Assembly: GCA_019828595.1 (NCBI GenBank)
Contig: JAHQRK010000012.1
Coordinates: 806,001-870,000, forward strand
DNA from: Aphanomyces cochlioides
Taxonomy: Eukaryota > Oomycota > Saprolegniomycetes > Saprolegniales > Verrucalvaceae
Direction of reading: 5' to 3'
DNA: 64,000 nt
Each line of letters opens with the position of its first letter. Position 1 is the first letter of the stretch. A program made the translations under genes and the position numbers. Below, piece by piece: positions 43,808 through 56,105 of this stretch. Under the pieces are notes generated by a model. That model had not been told where the DNA came from and made no database searches. It was given only the letters and a program-made list of their open reading frames with translations.

Positions 43808-44125
43808 TCATTGCGCGACCGCGGTGGGCGTTTGTTGCTTGGCCGTCAGGATATCCTTGACGATATGGCGGAGCTTGAGTCCGAGCGCTTCGTTGGTTAA
43901 ATAGCCATAATCTCTCGGAAACTGGCGGAAGAGAAGACGTTCCAGCTTAATCGCCAAGACGTTCAATTGCGCTTGCTCAGTCTGCGTCGTTTGTTCGAGG
44001 AGCTGTTTAATCTGCGTGCGGCGCTGGAGGCGTCGGAGGCGAAAGACCGTCATGCTGGTCAATTGCGGCAATAATCGGTGTGGAGCTTGGCACATGAGTG
44101 GGAAAATGTGGAAATGACGTCTCAT
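43808..44125 (-). CDS. Small Leu/Gln-rich ORF, possible gene remnant
   Basis: 105 residues: a basic Leu/Arg-rich helix (F-R-L-R-R-L-Q-R-R), Gln/Thr-rich segment, then F-R-Q-F-P-R-D-Y-G-Y-L-T-N-E and L-K-L-R-H-I-V-K-D-I-L. The spacing of the last two blocks vaguely recalls KIX-type helical domains of coactivators, but the likeness is weak. No neighbouring exon was found. It may be the C-terminal end of a lost gene. Confidence 0.3.
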   Translation of the reverse strand: MRRHFHIFPLMCQAPHRLLPQLTSMTVFRLRRLQRRTQIKQLLEQTTQTEQAQLNVLAIKLERLLFRQFPRDYGYLTNEALGLKLRHIVKDILTAKQQTPTAVAQ

Positions 44126-44983
44126 GTCTTCGGCACCAAATTGTCATCTTGATGAAAAATATGCATTTGGACTCCATGAAGTGCATATTTTTACTTCCCT
44201 CGCTACTTGTCTATAGCGTTACAGTCATAGAAACCCAGATTGGTGCCACATGGAATTTCGATGAGTGCGTATCTATGAGGGACAAGAAGGTTGCTCGCTT
44301 CCTTTCGACGTTTGAAATGTCATGCGCTTGAACTAGAATCTTCAAATCCAACTCCAGCGAGCCTGCCAGAGCCCATGAAACAACAGACCATGCTACTCTC
44401 GACGGTGGATCACCTAGTCCATCCTCCAAGCGATCTCGATTGCAATGGACATTTCATGAATCTGTAGCGTCTAGTAGGCTGATCGTGTGATATGTTGGTG
44501 GATTGTAAGGCGACGTTGCTCTTTCCCCAAGAGCTAGCTCCAAAAATATGTCGATCAGTGTTTATCACACCGCTCTACCCGTTCCCCCATTGTTGTTCCC
44601 GACGCTTGGCTCAATGTTGGCGGGATCGAATCGTGTTTATCACACCGTCCCCCCCTTGCTAAGCGCCCCTTGGTCTTGGATATCCTGTTGACATCGGTTT
44701 CAAACAACTATCCAAGCGTGTTTCCACCGCGGAATTGAACGCCCAGTCGCGTTTGAAGCCTCTGAAGACGGATGTTTAGGCTACAAGGGATTGAAAGAAT
44801 AGAGACCTGGGTATCTCGTCGGTGTGGGTCTCAGGCGGTGGTATGGACCTGGCACGCAGAACACGGCGGAGAATACGCGAGAAGGTTTCAAGACACGCAG
44901 GCTTGCGCCATGTAAAGACTCGTAAACAAGCTCTATTTGTATAAATATACGACGTCAAAGAACTGCTGGCTGCATAAATACTA
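44126..44983. other. No gene
   Basis: Contains a sentence-like repeat GTTTATCACACCG (about 44560 and 44634) and no coding sequence. Confidence 0.35.
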
Positions 44984-45793
44984 TCACAATTGGTTGCGCG
45001 CTTGGCGCAAGTGGGGACGACACATGCCCATGGCATGGCTGAGTCGTTTGCAGCCTGTGGCGGTGCACTGACGTTCGAGTCTGTGGTTTTCACAGAGGCC
45101 AGCGCCGCGGTCGTTCCGGCCACAGCCTGGAACGGTGCATGTGCGGCAGCCGCCGTGCGTTGCGCATTTGTTGCCGCGCTGAACGCCTTTGGTGCATCCT
45201 GGTTCTGTGCAGCGTTTGCCACCGCCATGAGCTCGGCAAAGTCCACCACCTTGGCTGCTCTTCTCGCACCGTGGAAATGTGCAGCGGGCTCCACCACCGT
45301 GCGCTTTGCAAAGACCTTGCGACTGTGCGGCGTTCACACACCTTTCGACGATGCAGCATTTGCCACCACCGTGGCTGTTGCAGTAGTTGCTATGGCGAGC
45401 TGGTTTCGTGCAGCCTTCGAGTTGGCATTTCTTGGCGCTCGTGTGGGTTTTACAAGCCATGCCAGGGTTGCGCACTCGGCGGAGACATCCTGGAGACGTG
45501 CAGACAAAGCCACAGTCGTCCATCGTCACTGTCGGCGGTATTTCGAGGAGGAGAAGATCGCAGATGGCCATGTCAAGGCTGTCCCATTCGTCGTTGGTCA
45601 TGGCGGTCGATTGTGCTGGAAACCACATCGTCGGCGGCGTGTATGGTGTCGTCGTGTTGTACATGTTGCCCATCGCTAAGTGACTCGTCGAATGGAACGG
45701 AATCGGTTCATACGAGAAGGAATCGCGCTTGGACGCGACCAAGGCAAAGTGGTTCTCTACTGGCATCGTATTGTCTGCGTATTCGAGGAACAT
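44984..45793 (-). CDS. Zinc-unit (WRKY19-like) protein, 7 units
   Basis: 269 residues from ATG 45793 (M-F-L-E-Y-A-D); the frame is open further up to 45871 and an alternative start lies at 45766. Y-E-P-I-P-F-H appears near residue 29 from this start. The D-L-Q-x-W motif is replaced by W-D-S-L-D-M-A-I-C-D-L-L-L-L-E, an acidic amphipathic stretch like that of the 29.9-kb gene. Of the seven units, the first has one extra residue (C-X4-C-X10-C-X2-H); the others are regular. Member of the C-[ST]-E subgroup. Intact. Confidence 0.85.
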   Translation of the reverse strand: MFLEYADNTMPVENHFALVASKRDSFSYEPIPFHSTSHLAMGNMYNTTTPYTPPTMWFPAQSTAMTNDEWDSLDMAICDLLLLEIPPTVTMDDCGFVCTSPGCLRRVRNPGMACKTHTSAKKCQLEGCTKPARHSNYCNSHGGGKCCIVERCVNAAQSQGLCKAHGGGARCTFPRCEKSSQGGGLCRAHGGGKRCTEPGCTKGVQRGNKCATHGGCRTCTVPGCGRNDRGAGLCENHRLERQCTATGCKRLSHAMGMCRPHLRQARNQL

Positions 45794-48700
45794 CGTCGAG
45801 GCAATTTGAAGAGTGCCTTGGACAGCCACAGACGCCTTTCGTCCCGTGGGACGTCTCGTCGGGTCATGCAATCAACACACATCCAGATGCTCCGTTGTTT
45901 AAGTGCTAGCCAGCTGTGAAAGTTTCTCACTTTTTGATTGGTTTCTGGAAATAGACGAGGTCTTTTTCACACATTTGAAATGTCTTCTTGTCAACTTGAG
46001 TCGCGTCGTGGCAGCTCCACGCGCTCGGAAAAGCGATGAATCCTCGATCAAACCATTGTTAGCCAAGCTAGAGCACTGCTCTACTGCGTTGTCTGCTCTA
46101 CGTTGACGAGAATGGCAGGCGGACTGTGTGAAGTGGGAGGCTTTGATTCAGTAGCTGATTTCGTTTTACGAGAATCATATTGGAAAGAGTCAGAAAAAGA
46201 CTGTCTGTGCGGGCTCACTGTCGAGATAAAGATCGTTGTTGACGTGACAGAATCGAGGCGACGGACCCCGTCTAGCCAGAGCCCATCGAACGCCCGACAT
46301 GGACTCGATTTCGCGTCCATTTTGTCATACGGAAGTGGCGTTGTCATCCGACAAAATCCATGACAAGTTGACGACAAACGTCGTTCACAGAGCGGGCAGA
46401 TCGAACGCAGTCTTTGGCGATCATGACGAGCTTTCACGCTGCTCTCTCGGCCATGCGCGCGCGGCTGGCTTCGAAGAGAGATACACGAAGGGTGATTGGA
46501 AGGTGATGGTGACGACAAAACGGATCTCGCTCTGCTCATTCGGTGGCTACATCAGGCGATAGTATGATAAGTGTGTCAATCGTTCTCACTGCAAGAGTAC
46601 CCGTAGAGCGCCAAGTAAACAGTAGTCCAGCGTATGGACATTTATCCACTCGGACGCAGTGATTGGGAAGGCGCGGTCGTGAGTAACTCGAATCAATGTG
46701 TATACTTGCCAATGTTCGATATCAAAGGCCGACGCGATGTTTACATGCTTGGTTTCATCCACCACGACGACGGACGCACGCACGCATACCACGCAATCGA
46801 ATGCCACCGGCGAGAAACAAGTTGGACTTTGAGCTACGGTAAACATATCGAGATTGTTCGTTGTATAGTTCGTTGTGAATTACTCAAATCAACTCAAAGT
46901 ATGAACAGGATCTGCAGCTCGAGTCGCCTGAGCATTGAGAATGACCTCCGTCTTTCTCGTCAAGGATAATAGACGTACTGCATTCGAGGGATTGAGATCG
47001 AAGGCTTGTAGCACTCGCATGCGACTGCAAAAGACGGGAATGCCGCGTCCGTCCGTTTGTATTTTGACGTGAAATCATCAAGATGACGAATAAGTACCAG
47101 CAAGGTTGGCCACATGGTTGAGAATCCAATACCGCAAATTCGATCGACCCTTCCGCTACGCCGTGAGATTCTCTGCGTTGCTTCGAGAGATCAACGTGAG
47201 GTGTTGATAGCGTTCCAAGGGACCGCACGACAAGAGCGGTAGATACGGGGCAAGCCAGAGTACCTCAGCTGCACGCTGGCCGACCTGTTATGTTTCACAA
47301 CTTTGACATGTCCTCCTCTGCCGGTCAGTAGCAGGGGGAAGAATAAGCAATATTTCGAATGCAATTGAGATCTTCCGAGATCGTCCCGCAAGACAAGCAA
47401 GCGTGTCGTTTAGTGCCATCTCGATCGAACACAAATTTGAAGGGTTGAGACAGCCAGACAGCTTTTGCTTTTGCGCCCTCGGGGCAAGATGTGCGATTCC
47501 ACATTGGTTGACAGCGCATCCAGATGCAGTTCCCTCTTACTGAGTAAGCATGCAATAGAGGCTTTCGTGGTCGAGCAACGCCCTACGATCTAGGACACGT
47601 CCTTGGACAGTCGCGGTGGAAGCTTCATGCCATGCCTGTCTCTGGACGAATTTGTGTAGTGCGCTGTTGATATTAATATGAGCTTGAGAGTTGGAAGATC
47701 GTCGGCGTTCTTCCGTGCGCATCTTCGCATATCTTTATACAATCCTTGAAGCCAACCATTTCCACGTAGCAGAAATGTTTCAAAGCGACTACGCATCGCG
47801 TAGGTGTGGCTCTTCGCGATCAAATATATATCGCCTCCTCGTTTCGATGGCTCATTGCGTGGGACGCAGCCAAGCGGTACAAACGAGGGCGCAAGCAAAT
47901 CGTATGAATTCCAACAGCAATCGGTACTGCGCAAAGAAGAATGGGTGATTTTGCGCTGTCCATGTCGTTCAAAACCTGTGTCCGAAGCCTCGTGTCTAAC
48001 TCGACGAAAAAAGTAGTGTCAAACACGAGTAGTACTGACCAACACTGCACCGCAGGACCAAATACCCAAATTAAAAAAAAATAAGCAAAATGCATGTCAT
48101 GAAAATTGAAAATTTGTATCATTTTCAGGAAAAGTTGACACTTTTTTATCCTCCATTTAATCTTGTTGATTTTATGTGATAACTCTTCAGTTGGATTTCA
48201 TGCAAAGTGATGAATTTCGGAAAGGTCGCAATGGAAGTTTTCACTTTCCTCGAAAGACTCAAGGAGTGGAAAAGTGTCGATTAAAGTATAAACTTTTTGA
48301 GCTTGAGAATGCACCATGCGTCTTTCTCCCATCGACGACTTTCGATGCATTCAGTTGGGGGCGACAATATTTACCAAGAACACTGAGCTATCTACCTTGG
48401 TAGATAGCTCAGTGTTCAGTACGATATCATACTTCGAAGTATTTCTTTTGCACGCTGAAGGTGGTAATGTGCCAACAGGAGCAAGTCCCCATGGAATTCA
48501 AGATTGTGCTTGTTTCGTAGCGATATTCTTGGTCCTGTATGATTGTATTCGTTGACGGCGACTGCACATGAAAGATAGGTACTACCGGTACGTAGTACAT
48601 ATTAGTATGTTTTTATTGTTGATTTGATACGAATTTCCAGACCCTGTTCAATCGAATCACGCCGGCGGATCGATTCACCAATCGACGCCATTGGCTAATA

Positions 48701-49074
48701 AATATTTTGGGCGATTGTGATTGGCTGAATAAGATTTTAAAGAAAGTACAGTTCAAGTACTGTTCTAATTTTCATTCATCCAATGTATTGGCGCGATTGG
48801 CGATTGATACAAAAAACGAATCCAAATTGGGAAATTTCTAGCGAATCCACAATACATAAAATGACATTAATTTTGATATATCAAGGACTGAAACAAGGAT
48901 ATTATGCATAAATGCCTCTCAGTATTGTTGAGGTGTCGCTAAAATTTTCCACATTCACTCTCGGGACATCGTTGCAATAACTAGAAGAAGCAACAAGTTG
49001 AGAAGCGAGAAGCATCGAGATAAAATTTTGGCACTTCCCTCATTGGTTCAGCAGTTTGCGTCTCGCTCTAAACG
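45794..49074. other. Long intergenic stretch, no supportable gene
   Basis: Many short frames, none with a motif. Near-perfect palindrome at 48378-48417. AT-rich promoter-like DNA at 48.64-48.80 kb with several ATTGGCT/ATTGG motifs upstream of the 49.1-kb gene. Confidence 0.4.
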
Positions 49075-49851
49075 GTGCGCATGTCTACGCTTTGCTGCGA
49101 GTTTGCACGACGGCCAATGCTTGACACTCCAGATTCCCCTTCGCTACTCGATGATGTCCAAGGCTGGCTGTACCTCGTAGAGGGCTCAACGGAGCCCTTG
49201 CCGTCCAGTGACCCATTGGACTTGGAAACCTTGCACAAGCTTCTCTCCTCGCCGACGTCTACCAGCTACGAACAGAGTACTGACTCTCAGCAGTCAAGAC
49301 AGGAAGAATTGGAGCAAGGAATTTGCCAAACGAAAGATTGCTATCGACGAGCTCGACTCAATAGCTTGTGTACTCAGCACAGCAGCTCAAATAAGTGCAA
49401 AGCAATAGGTTGTGGACGAACAGCTCATCGAGGGAACTTCTGTTCAACCCACAGCACGGCCAAGATTTGTAGAATTACGTCATGTGGAAACGCTTCGCAA
49501 TCCCAAGGTCTCTGTAAAGCTCACGGGGGCGGCACACGATGTACAGCACCAGGATGCACAAAAAGCAGCCAAGGTGGAGGCTTGTGTAGAGCCCACGGTG
49601 GGGGAAAACGCTGTAGCCACGCAGGATGCACAAAAGGTGTCCAGCGAAGAAACAAGTGTGCGACGCATGGTGATATTCGAGCATGCTCTGTGAGCACTTG
49701 CAATCGTGCAGATCGAGGAGGAGGCTACTGCGAAGGCCATCGCCAAGAACGCAAGTGCTCTATGGTGAATTGCAAGCGATTAAGCCACATGTCAGGTTTG
49801 TGCAAGTCTCACTTACGCCAACAACAGCTCCAAAAGTACTCGTTGACGTAA
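49075..49851 (+). CDS. Zinc-unit (WRKY19-like) protein, 7 units
   Basis: 258 residues (ATG 49075; M-L-D-T-P at 49117 is also possible). N-terminus: L-L-D-D-V-Q-G-W-L-Y-L-V, then S-D-P-L-D-L-E-T-L-H-K-L-L, Ser/Gln linker, seven regular C-X4-C-X9-C-X2-H units and a short Gln-rich tail. It has C-S-H-A-G-C in the fifth unit, so it belongs with the 34.7-41.3 kb subgroup although it lies on the other strand and beyond the 45.0-kb gene. Its codons use A/T at the third position more than other family members. Intact. Confidence 0.87.
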   Translation: MRMSTLCCEFARRPMLDTPDSPSLLDDVQGWLYLVEGSTEPLPSSDPLDLETLHKLLSSPTSTSYEQSTDSQQSRQEELEQGICQTKDCYRRARLNSLCTQHSSSNKCKAIGCGRTAHRGNFCSTHSTAKICRITSCGNASQSQGLCKAHGGGTRCTAPGCTKSSQGGGLCRAHGGGKRCSHAGCTKGVQRRNKCATHGDIRACSVSTCNRADRGGGYCEGHRQERKCSMVNCKRLSHMSGLCKSHLRQQQLQKYSLT

Positions 49852-52082
49852 AACACGAGTGCGCCTAGTCTAGAAACTACCCTAGAGATTTTGAATTAAA
49901 CTACTAATAATATCTCTCCATTTGAGCCATCAGAGGGGAGATCCCCCCCCCGTGAGAGCTCGTGCTCGCCCATGACAATGTGAAAGATTCAGGGAGGAAT
50001 TCAGAGGAATAGACTTGACTCACTTGGAAGAACGACTACAACTTGCGATTCACCTTCGATGACAATGCAGACGTCGTTGTACAATCGAACGACCTGAAAG
50101 TGTTGGCTCGTGTGCTTGGACTTTTGTTACAATCAACAATTCATCCGATCGTAAGGCAATCCTTTGGAGCTTCCAGTGATGCCACCAAAGGTACTGTAAG
50201 TACTGCAGACTAAAATTTCATCTTGTGGTGAAAGAACTGTTCGGAAGACTTTTCTACTTGTCCACTTTGGTGAAATAAAAAAATGCATCCGACAACCTCC
50301 ATGCTCCAAAGATCTCCTGCGACAATTATTGCATTCCGTGTTGATCATAGCGCATGAAAGCTCACATGTTAGAAGACATGCACGAAAAACATCCACCGAC
50401 GGAGCAGGCAGTTGCTGATGAATTTTATTCCATTTTGCAACACAACAACGGTAATGTCAGAATTTCAACCAATAGAATATCCAATTTTTAATAATAAATT
50501 TTTATTGGATAAAAATTACGAAAATGAGACTTATTTATAAAGTTCCAGTGTTGATTATTTCTCCCAAATGCAATTTGGTCGCCCTAAGATCAATCATTCA
50601 TCAAACTGTGAACTTGGCTACGTTCATGTGAATTGATATCGCCATTGTTAGATGCTGATGCATCGTTTTGAGAATTTAGCCTTGAAAAGTGACTGAAAAG
50701 TTTGGTGGCCACTTGAATGGGGGAGTCGCTTCACTTGTCCATTGAAATGGTCTACCGTCAAAGCCATTTTAGGGGACAATTTAGCTCCACAGAGCACCAG
50801 TGAAGAAATATACTTCAGCCGCAAGCACTCCTGTTGCTTGTTTGCTTCTCTCGTACACATAATGCGAGGCAAAAAATTGTTGACACCGGAGTACTTGATT
50901 TTCACGTCATTTGCAAAATCCAAGGGGGCGGTTCGGAGCTCATCGGGGGATAATTTATCTCCACCACGACTGTCGAGTCGACATTGCTCCAGCTGATGCT
51001 GTCCAAGCAAATCTCTCGCGAAATCAAAAATTCTGCGAGTTTGAAGCCATCACCCACAAAACTTTGTTCATGCAGGTTTGAATCATATCTCTCCGTTTGA
51101 TCTCAATTCACAGACAGGCGAGATCTTCATTAATTACTGGTCAAAATGCTACCAATTCTTTATCTATGAAGACAAGATTGTCATACCAATCGAACCTATC
51201 TCCAGCACAAATCCATCGGCCTATCATTACTTTAAATAATCAGCTAAGCAAACTAGCGCGATCGCTGCGATTTTGCCTCTGAATGAGCTTCTTGCTTCTT
51301 GGATTCGAGCAAGAATTCCGCATTATAATCCAACAAGAAACTCTGTCGATAAAGTTCTATCTTTAGTTCACAAGAAGCCATTACTCACATGGCATCTGGT
51401 GGGCACTTGACATAGTTTACATAAACAAATGACAAAAATATTATAAATTATGTAGACATTCACATACAAAAATAAAGATAAAATATAATACTAGGGAGTG
51501 TTCACTTTGAACTTTCCTGTCCATAAATTCAAGTAAACTTGACAAATTGATCGTGGAGCGCAATCTTCAGTGGTGGAGTGGAAGAAAGATTGCATGGCGT
51601 GACGTGGATTCGACGCTTTGTTTGGCCAACCATCACTCAATGGCTCAAGCCACATCAATCCTCATTGCGTGTTGTCGACACAACGATGGAAATGGTGATG
51701 GGGACCACTTCGCCAAGTCCATTGTTTGAATCGTGCAACGAATCTCATGGGCAACGCTGAGAGCTTGGTGGTTTCCTGGCATAGAGATCGGATCCAACAT
51801 CGGAACAAAAGTAACGACCTCGTATAAACACTCCAGCCATGTCACGTTACCGAGTCTATTTCGTACAGCTAACTCATTGTGTCGTCAAGCTAAGTGTACT
51901 ACCGCAACTTTGGACTTTGGTTGAGTATAACAGCCATGTTTTGATGCTGTAATTGAAGGACGATTTGAACATCAAAGTCTAATTTAAACGGCAAAGTGAT
52001 GGTTTCCCGATTTGTCGGTTTGTTTGGTGGTCGCATGTCAAACGAACCCTCTTGAAGGATCATTTTTCATATCAAGGCGTGG
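49852..52082. other. No supportable gene
   Basis: AT-rich with weak short frames. An inverted CCAAT cluster near 50.47-50.51 kb. No repeats recognised. Confidence 0.4.
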
Positions 52083-53093
52083 ATGGGAACGCCGTCGTGG
52101 ATTGACGCTGGCATCTTCAATGCAGTCCTGGCCTACGGGATTTGGGGCGTCTTTCCCATCTACTGGAAGCAGCTACAAGATGTCCCAGCCATCCAATTGT
52201 CCATGCACCGAATTGTCTGGTCGCTCTTCATGCTCTTGGTTTACACGTTGGCGACAAAACAATGGACAGAGTTTCGACACGCGGCATTCACGTGGCGCAA
52301 TGTAGCCACGTATACCGTATCGGCTATCTTCATTGCGGCGAATTGGCTCATCTTTGTCTGGGCAGTCAATGCTGGCTACGTCGTCGAGTCGAGTTTGGGC
52401 TATTTCATCAACCCGTTGATCACAGTCTTGCTGGGTGTCGTTTTCTTCAAGGAGAAGCTCCGCATGGGCCAACTCGCCGCGATTGTTGTTGCCACTACTG
52501 GTGTGCTGGTGTTGGCTATCTCGTACGGCAAATTCCCGTGGATTTCACTCACGTTGGCGTTTACGTTTGCTGGCTACGGCTATGTCAAGAAGAAAGCTCC
52601 ACTCACTTCCATGCAAGGCTTGACGCTTGAAACGATCATTCTGTTCCTCCCGGCGCTCATCTATTTAATTGTCGAAGAGGCTCGAGGCGAAGGCGCATTT
52701 CTCCACGTCGACGCGGTCTCGAATGTGATGATTGTTGGCGGTGGTATTGTCACCGTGATTCCGTTGCTTTTATTCTCCACGGCCGCCAAGCAAATCCCCC
52801 TAACCACGCTGGGCTTGCTCCAGTACACAACGCCCATCCTCCAGTTCTTGTGCGGAGTTTTGATCTACCACGAATCGTTCTCAACGACAAAGCTTATTGG
52901 TTTCATCATCGTTTGGGTTGCCTTGGCTATCTTCTCTGTTGAAGGCATCTACATGATGCACCGAGCAAGGAGGGAGGAGGACGAAGTGCCAGTCGTCGTT
53001 GTCGTTGACGAGGACGAGAAATCAGCAGCCTTTCACCTTGTCGAAGCATCCCCTGTCAGTGTCAAAAGCCCAAGCAGTTCAGCACATCGATAG
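52083..53093 (+). CDS. RarD/EamA-family membrane transporter
   Basis: 336 residues in one exon. About ten hydrophobic segments form two EamA-like halves, as in the drug/metabolite transporter superfamily. RarD-type marks are clear: A-N-W-L-I-F-V-W-A-V-N (about 80-90), S-L-G-Y-F-I-N-P-L (about 100-108), G-L-T-L-E-T near 180 and L-L-Q-Y-x-x-P-I-L-Q-F near 253. Bacterial RarD has about 300 residues; the extra 40 here are a charged cytosolic tail (Glu/Asp/Val- then Ser-rich) after the last membrane segment. The transported substrate of this family is not established. Third positions are GC-rich and no intron is present. RarD proteins are mainly bacterial, so horizontal acquisition is plausible. 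Confidence 0.85.
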   Translation: MGTPSWIDAGIFNAVLAYGIWGVFPIYWKQLQDVPAIQLSMHRIVWSLFMLLVYTLATKQWTEFRHAAFTWRNVATYTVSAIFIAANWLIFVWAVNAGYVVESSLGYFINPLITVLLGVVFFKEKLRMGQLAAIVVATTGVLVLAISYGKFPWISLTLAFTFAGYGYVKKKAPLTSMQGLTLETIILFLPALIYLIVEEARGEGAFLHVDAVSNVMIVGGGIVTVIPLLLFSTAAKQIPLTTLGLLQYTTPILQFLCGVLIYHESFSTTKLIGFIIVWVALAIFSVEGIYMMHRARREEDEVPVVVVVDEDEKSAAFHLVEASPVSVKSPSSSAHR

Positions 53094-56000
53094 TAGCCGA
53101 TAAATGGAACCTAAATCAAATTTCAGGATAAATTTTTGGCTTACGAGCAATTTCATAGCTAAACTACGACACCTTTGCCTCAGCAAGCCTTCCAGGACGG
53201 TGTCGATCGTGTAAAATAAATCTTGACTCTACATCAGTAGCACAATGTACAATGCAAGTTCTTGCAGCTTGCTAGCTGCTGGCTCTGCTTTGATAACGTT
53301 AATTTGGACGCTTTGAAAGTTTTCATTGTCAGGTGAGACGCGGACAAACGGAAAGTTCTGAGTTGCCTCTACGAGCGTTAAATATAGCTGCTGAAAATAA
53401 TCCACGCTGGGTTCTCCGGGTCTTCGATTGACAAGCCTCTTCTTTTGTTTTATGCTCCTTGGATATAAAAGCCCCCATGTTTTGCTGTCTGGATTGCAAC
53501 TAGCATGTCCATCTGAAGCTCCCCGACGATACATGCGAGGTCTACTTGGCAGTGATCAGCGACACCTTGATGGCATGTATAAAAGTACCGCCATAACTTT
53601 TGTACTCTTAAGAAAGCACACGTCAATGGTGAACGAGGTGCTCATTGTTTCATCTTTTATGGACAGCAGCCGTCCTTCAACGAGTGGAATCATCAATCTC
53701 CAATCCCCCCTGACGCAGCCAAGCTGAACCCATATCTGTTGCGATTTGCAATTTCCAATGGCTGCACATGAGGATGCGCCTAGAAGGCTGCCCGCCCCCC
53801 CTCTGGCAAGTGTTTGCTCATTCAAACTCTAAATGGATGGACGAGTCGATCCAGCTCTCCCTTTCTTTCCATCTTGAAGAGCACCAAACGCTCTGATTTG
53901 TTCCTATCGTCGGGACCCTTCTCAAAGCCCCCTCCATGTGGGTCCAACGCCAACTCTTCAAGTTGATTGGTGTCCATTGTTCAAAATAGACCAATTTTCA
54001 AAATATTTTAAATCTATTTTGATACGTTGTCCAGTATCAATTCTGACTAAAAAGTATCAAAAGTACCTGAAATTGAGACTATTTTGTATCATTTTCACAA
54101 GGGGAGCTCAGCCAGGACGCTGGCCTCGGCGACTCGACAGCTCTGGAGCGTTTGGCAAAGACTGGTCGTCTGTTGTCCATTAGCTAAGATACGAGATCAA
54201 TTAAGCCATCTGAGAGAGACAGGTGGCCCACAAAATCTCATGTTGAGTTGATTACTGCATTCACTCTCGTTGGCTTGGACACAATACACTGTTGGACTTG
54301 GCGTAGCGTTTGGCCATGCTGAGTTCGATTAGAACGCACAGATAGACGGGGTTTTCCTCGGTACGTATGCAAACTCTCTCTCTAAAAGACGCCGCAATCT
54401 GAATCGCGGGGACTGGTCTTCCAAGGACGAACGACCAAAGCGGGCAACATCAAGATTTACTTGATCCACGAGCCTGGCTCTCTGGATGTTTACGTGGACG
54501 ATAGAAAGTCTTGCATGTCTGGTAGATTCCGCAGCGAATGCGAAAGAAAACCTGCCATCAAAGCATCTGCCAAAGCTCTCTTGACAATCTGGCCAAGCGT
54601 CGACGAGCGAGCTGCCTCTAGGTTAGGCTACTGCTTGAGCTCTCGCGGGCTGTGAATTCATGGCCATAACAGCACAACAATCACTTGGTCGAACAATCAC
54701 AGTGCAAGTTGATCGTGTACACGTAACAAACAACGTGGAGAATCTTCAGACCTTGCGGGAAAGCTTGGAAGGAATCGTTGGCCAGCGTGGTTTTGAATTT
54801 CCCGAAAAATGCCAAACCTGTCAAGGCTGGAGCATACAAATTGGATTGAAGTTTGAATCTTCAGGGGGGGATCCAGCTCGGGTGGTTGGATCGGCGAAAC
54901 AAACGTCGTACTCAACGCACGAGACCTCCAATCTACAAGAAGCCAGCGCCGTCATGCCATGGGGGACTGGATGTACCAGTACTTTCAAGTGCGCCGTCCC
55001 AACCATATCAGGGGGCGTCGTGCCTTCCATCCGCCGCCACGTCAGTGATGGCCGGATCAGGCATCAGGGTGATCCCTGATACCATCAACACGAGACGCTA
55101 CAAGAACCTACAGCCAGCGTGGCAAACATCATGTGATTCCTCGACAAACCCATCATCGAACAGGAAAACGAGATGATATTGAATGGCGCCATCGAACGCC
55201 TGCCATCTTCCTGGAGTTGATTCCAGCAGCTGCGAAGAGCGGCGCAAGCGACAGCATCGCACGGCCTTTCTCAGCAGGCTGAAAAGCCAGACGAAAACGT
55301 GGCGTTGTCGGGAAGTGTTGCGTCCCACTGCCGAGGCGTTCCTGGTTTCACAGGAGCGATATAAGTCACGCACTTTCCACGAACACTCTCCATCTTTATC
55401 ACGATGAGCTCTCTTTCATCACCCCGTCAAGCTCCACCGCTAGAACAAGCTCTGGGCCATCCTATCGTACCTAAACACTGGCATTCACAGCGTCGGCTTG
55501 ACCTGGACGGGCACTCGAGCTTGACAGAGTTTGGATCCTGTGGTTGTCGCTTGCCGTCGTCCTGGTTTTGCTCCTCTCGTTCTGGAGGTCAACCCGACAT
55601 ATACCGAAAATTAGGCCAAAATTCGGAATTCAGCTGTTTTTTACTATACAATTTTCATATTTAAATTTTTTCACATTATAAAAATTCCCAAAAAAGGCAC
55701 AAAATTCCGAATTTTGAAAAAAGTTGAAGGCCAAACCATACGTTTTTCATCAAACAGAAACGCGCCGCCGCGTGGTTTCCCACCGACAGCTGTCCTTCCC
55801 AAGGATCTCAAGCTCTCTCTGTCTACCGCGTAAGCGGGACGCTCTCGGAAAGCCTGTGAAGGTCAATCAGCTTGGAATCTGTGAGAGATCTCCTTCTCTC
55901 TCGTGGGGAAAGAGAAAGCCAGAATGGTTGGCTTCAAGAAATCCATGCGAGAGTGGCCCCGGTCGGCTGTATGGCCGCTGACATTTCGCAGACATTTCAA

Positions 56001-56105
56001 GCAAGTATTCAAACAATCCCACGTGGCAAGAGGTGCACCTTGATCTTGTCCTGCAGCAGGAAAGAGCATTCTTGAATTTGCCCAGCGAGAGAGCGATATA
56101 TATTT
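53094..56105. other. Long intergenic stretch, no supportable gene
   Basis: A minus-strand frame of 101 codons at 53229-53534 has protein-like composition but no recognisable family and no clean neighbouring exon. AT-rich repeats of AAAATATT/GTATCA type lie at 53.98-54.10 kb, and an AATTC-rich patch at 55.60-55.72 kb. The long minus-strand frame at 55863-56843 is mostly the shadow of the next gene. Confidence 0.4.
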
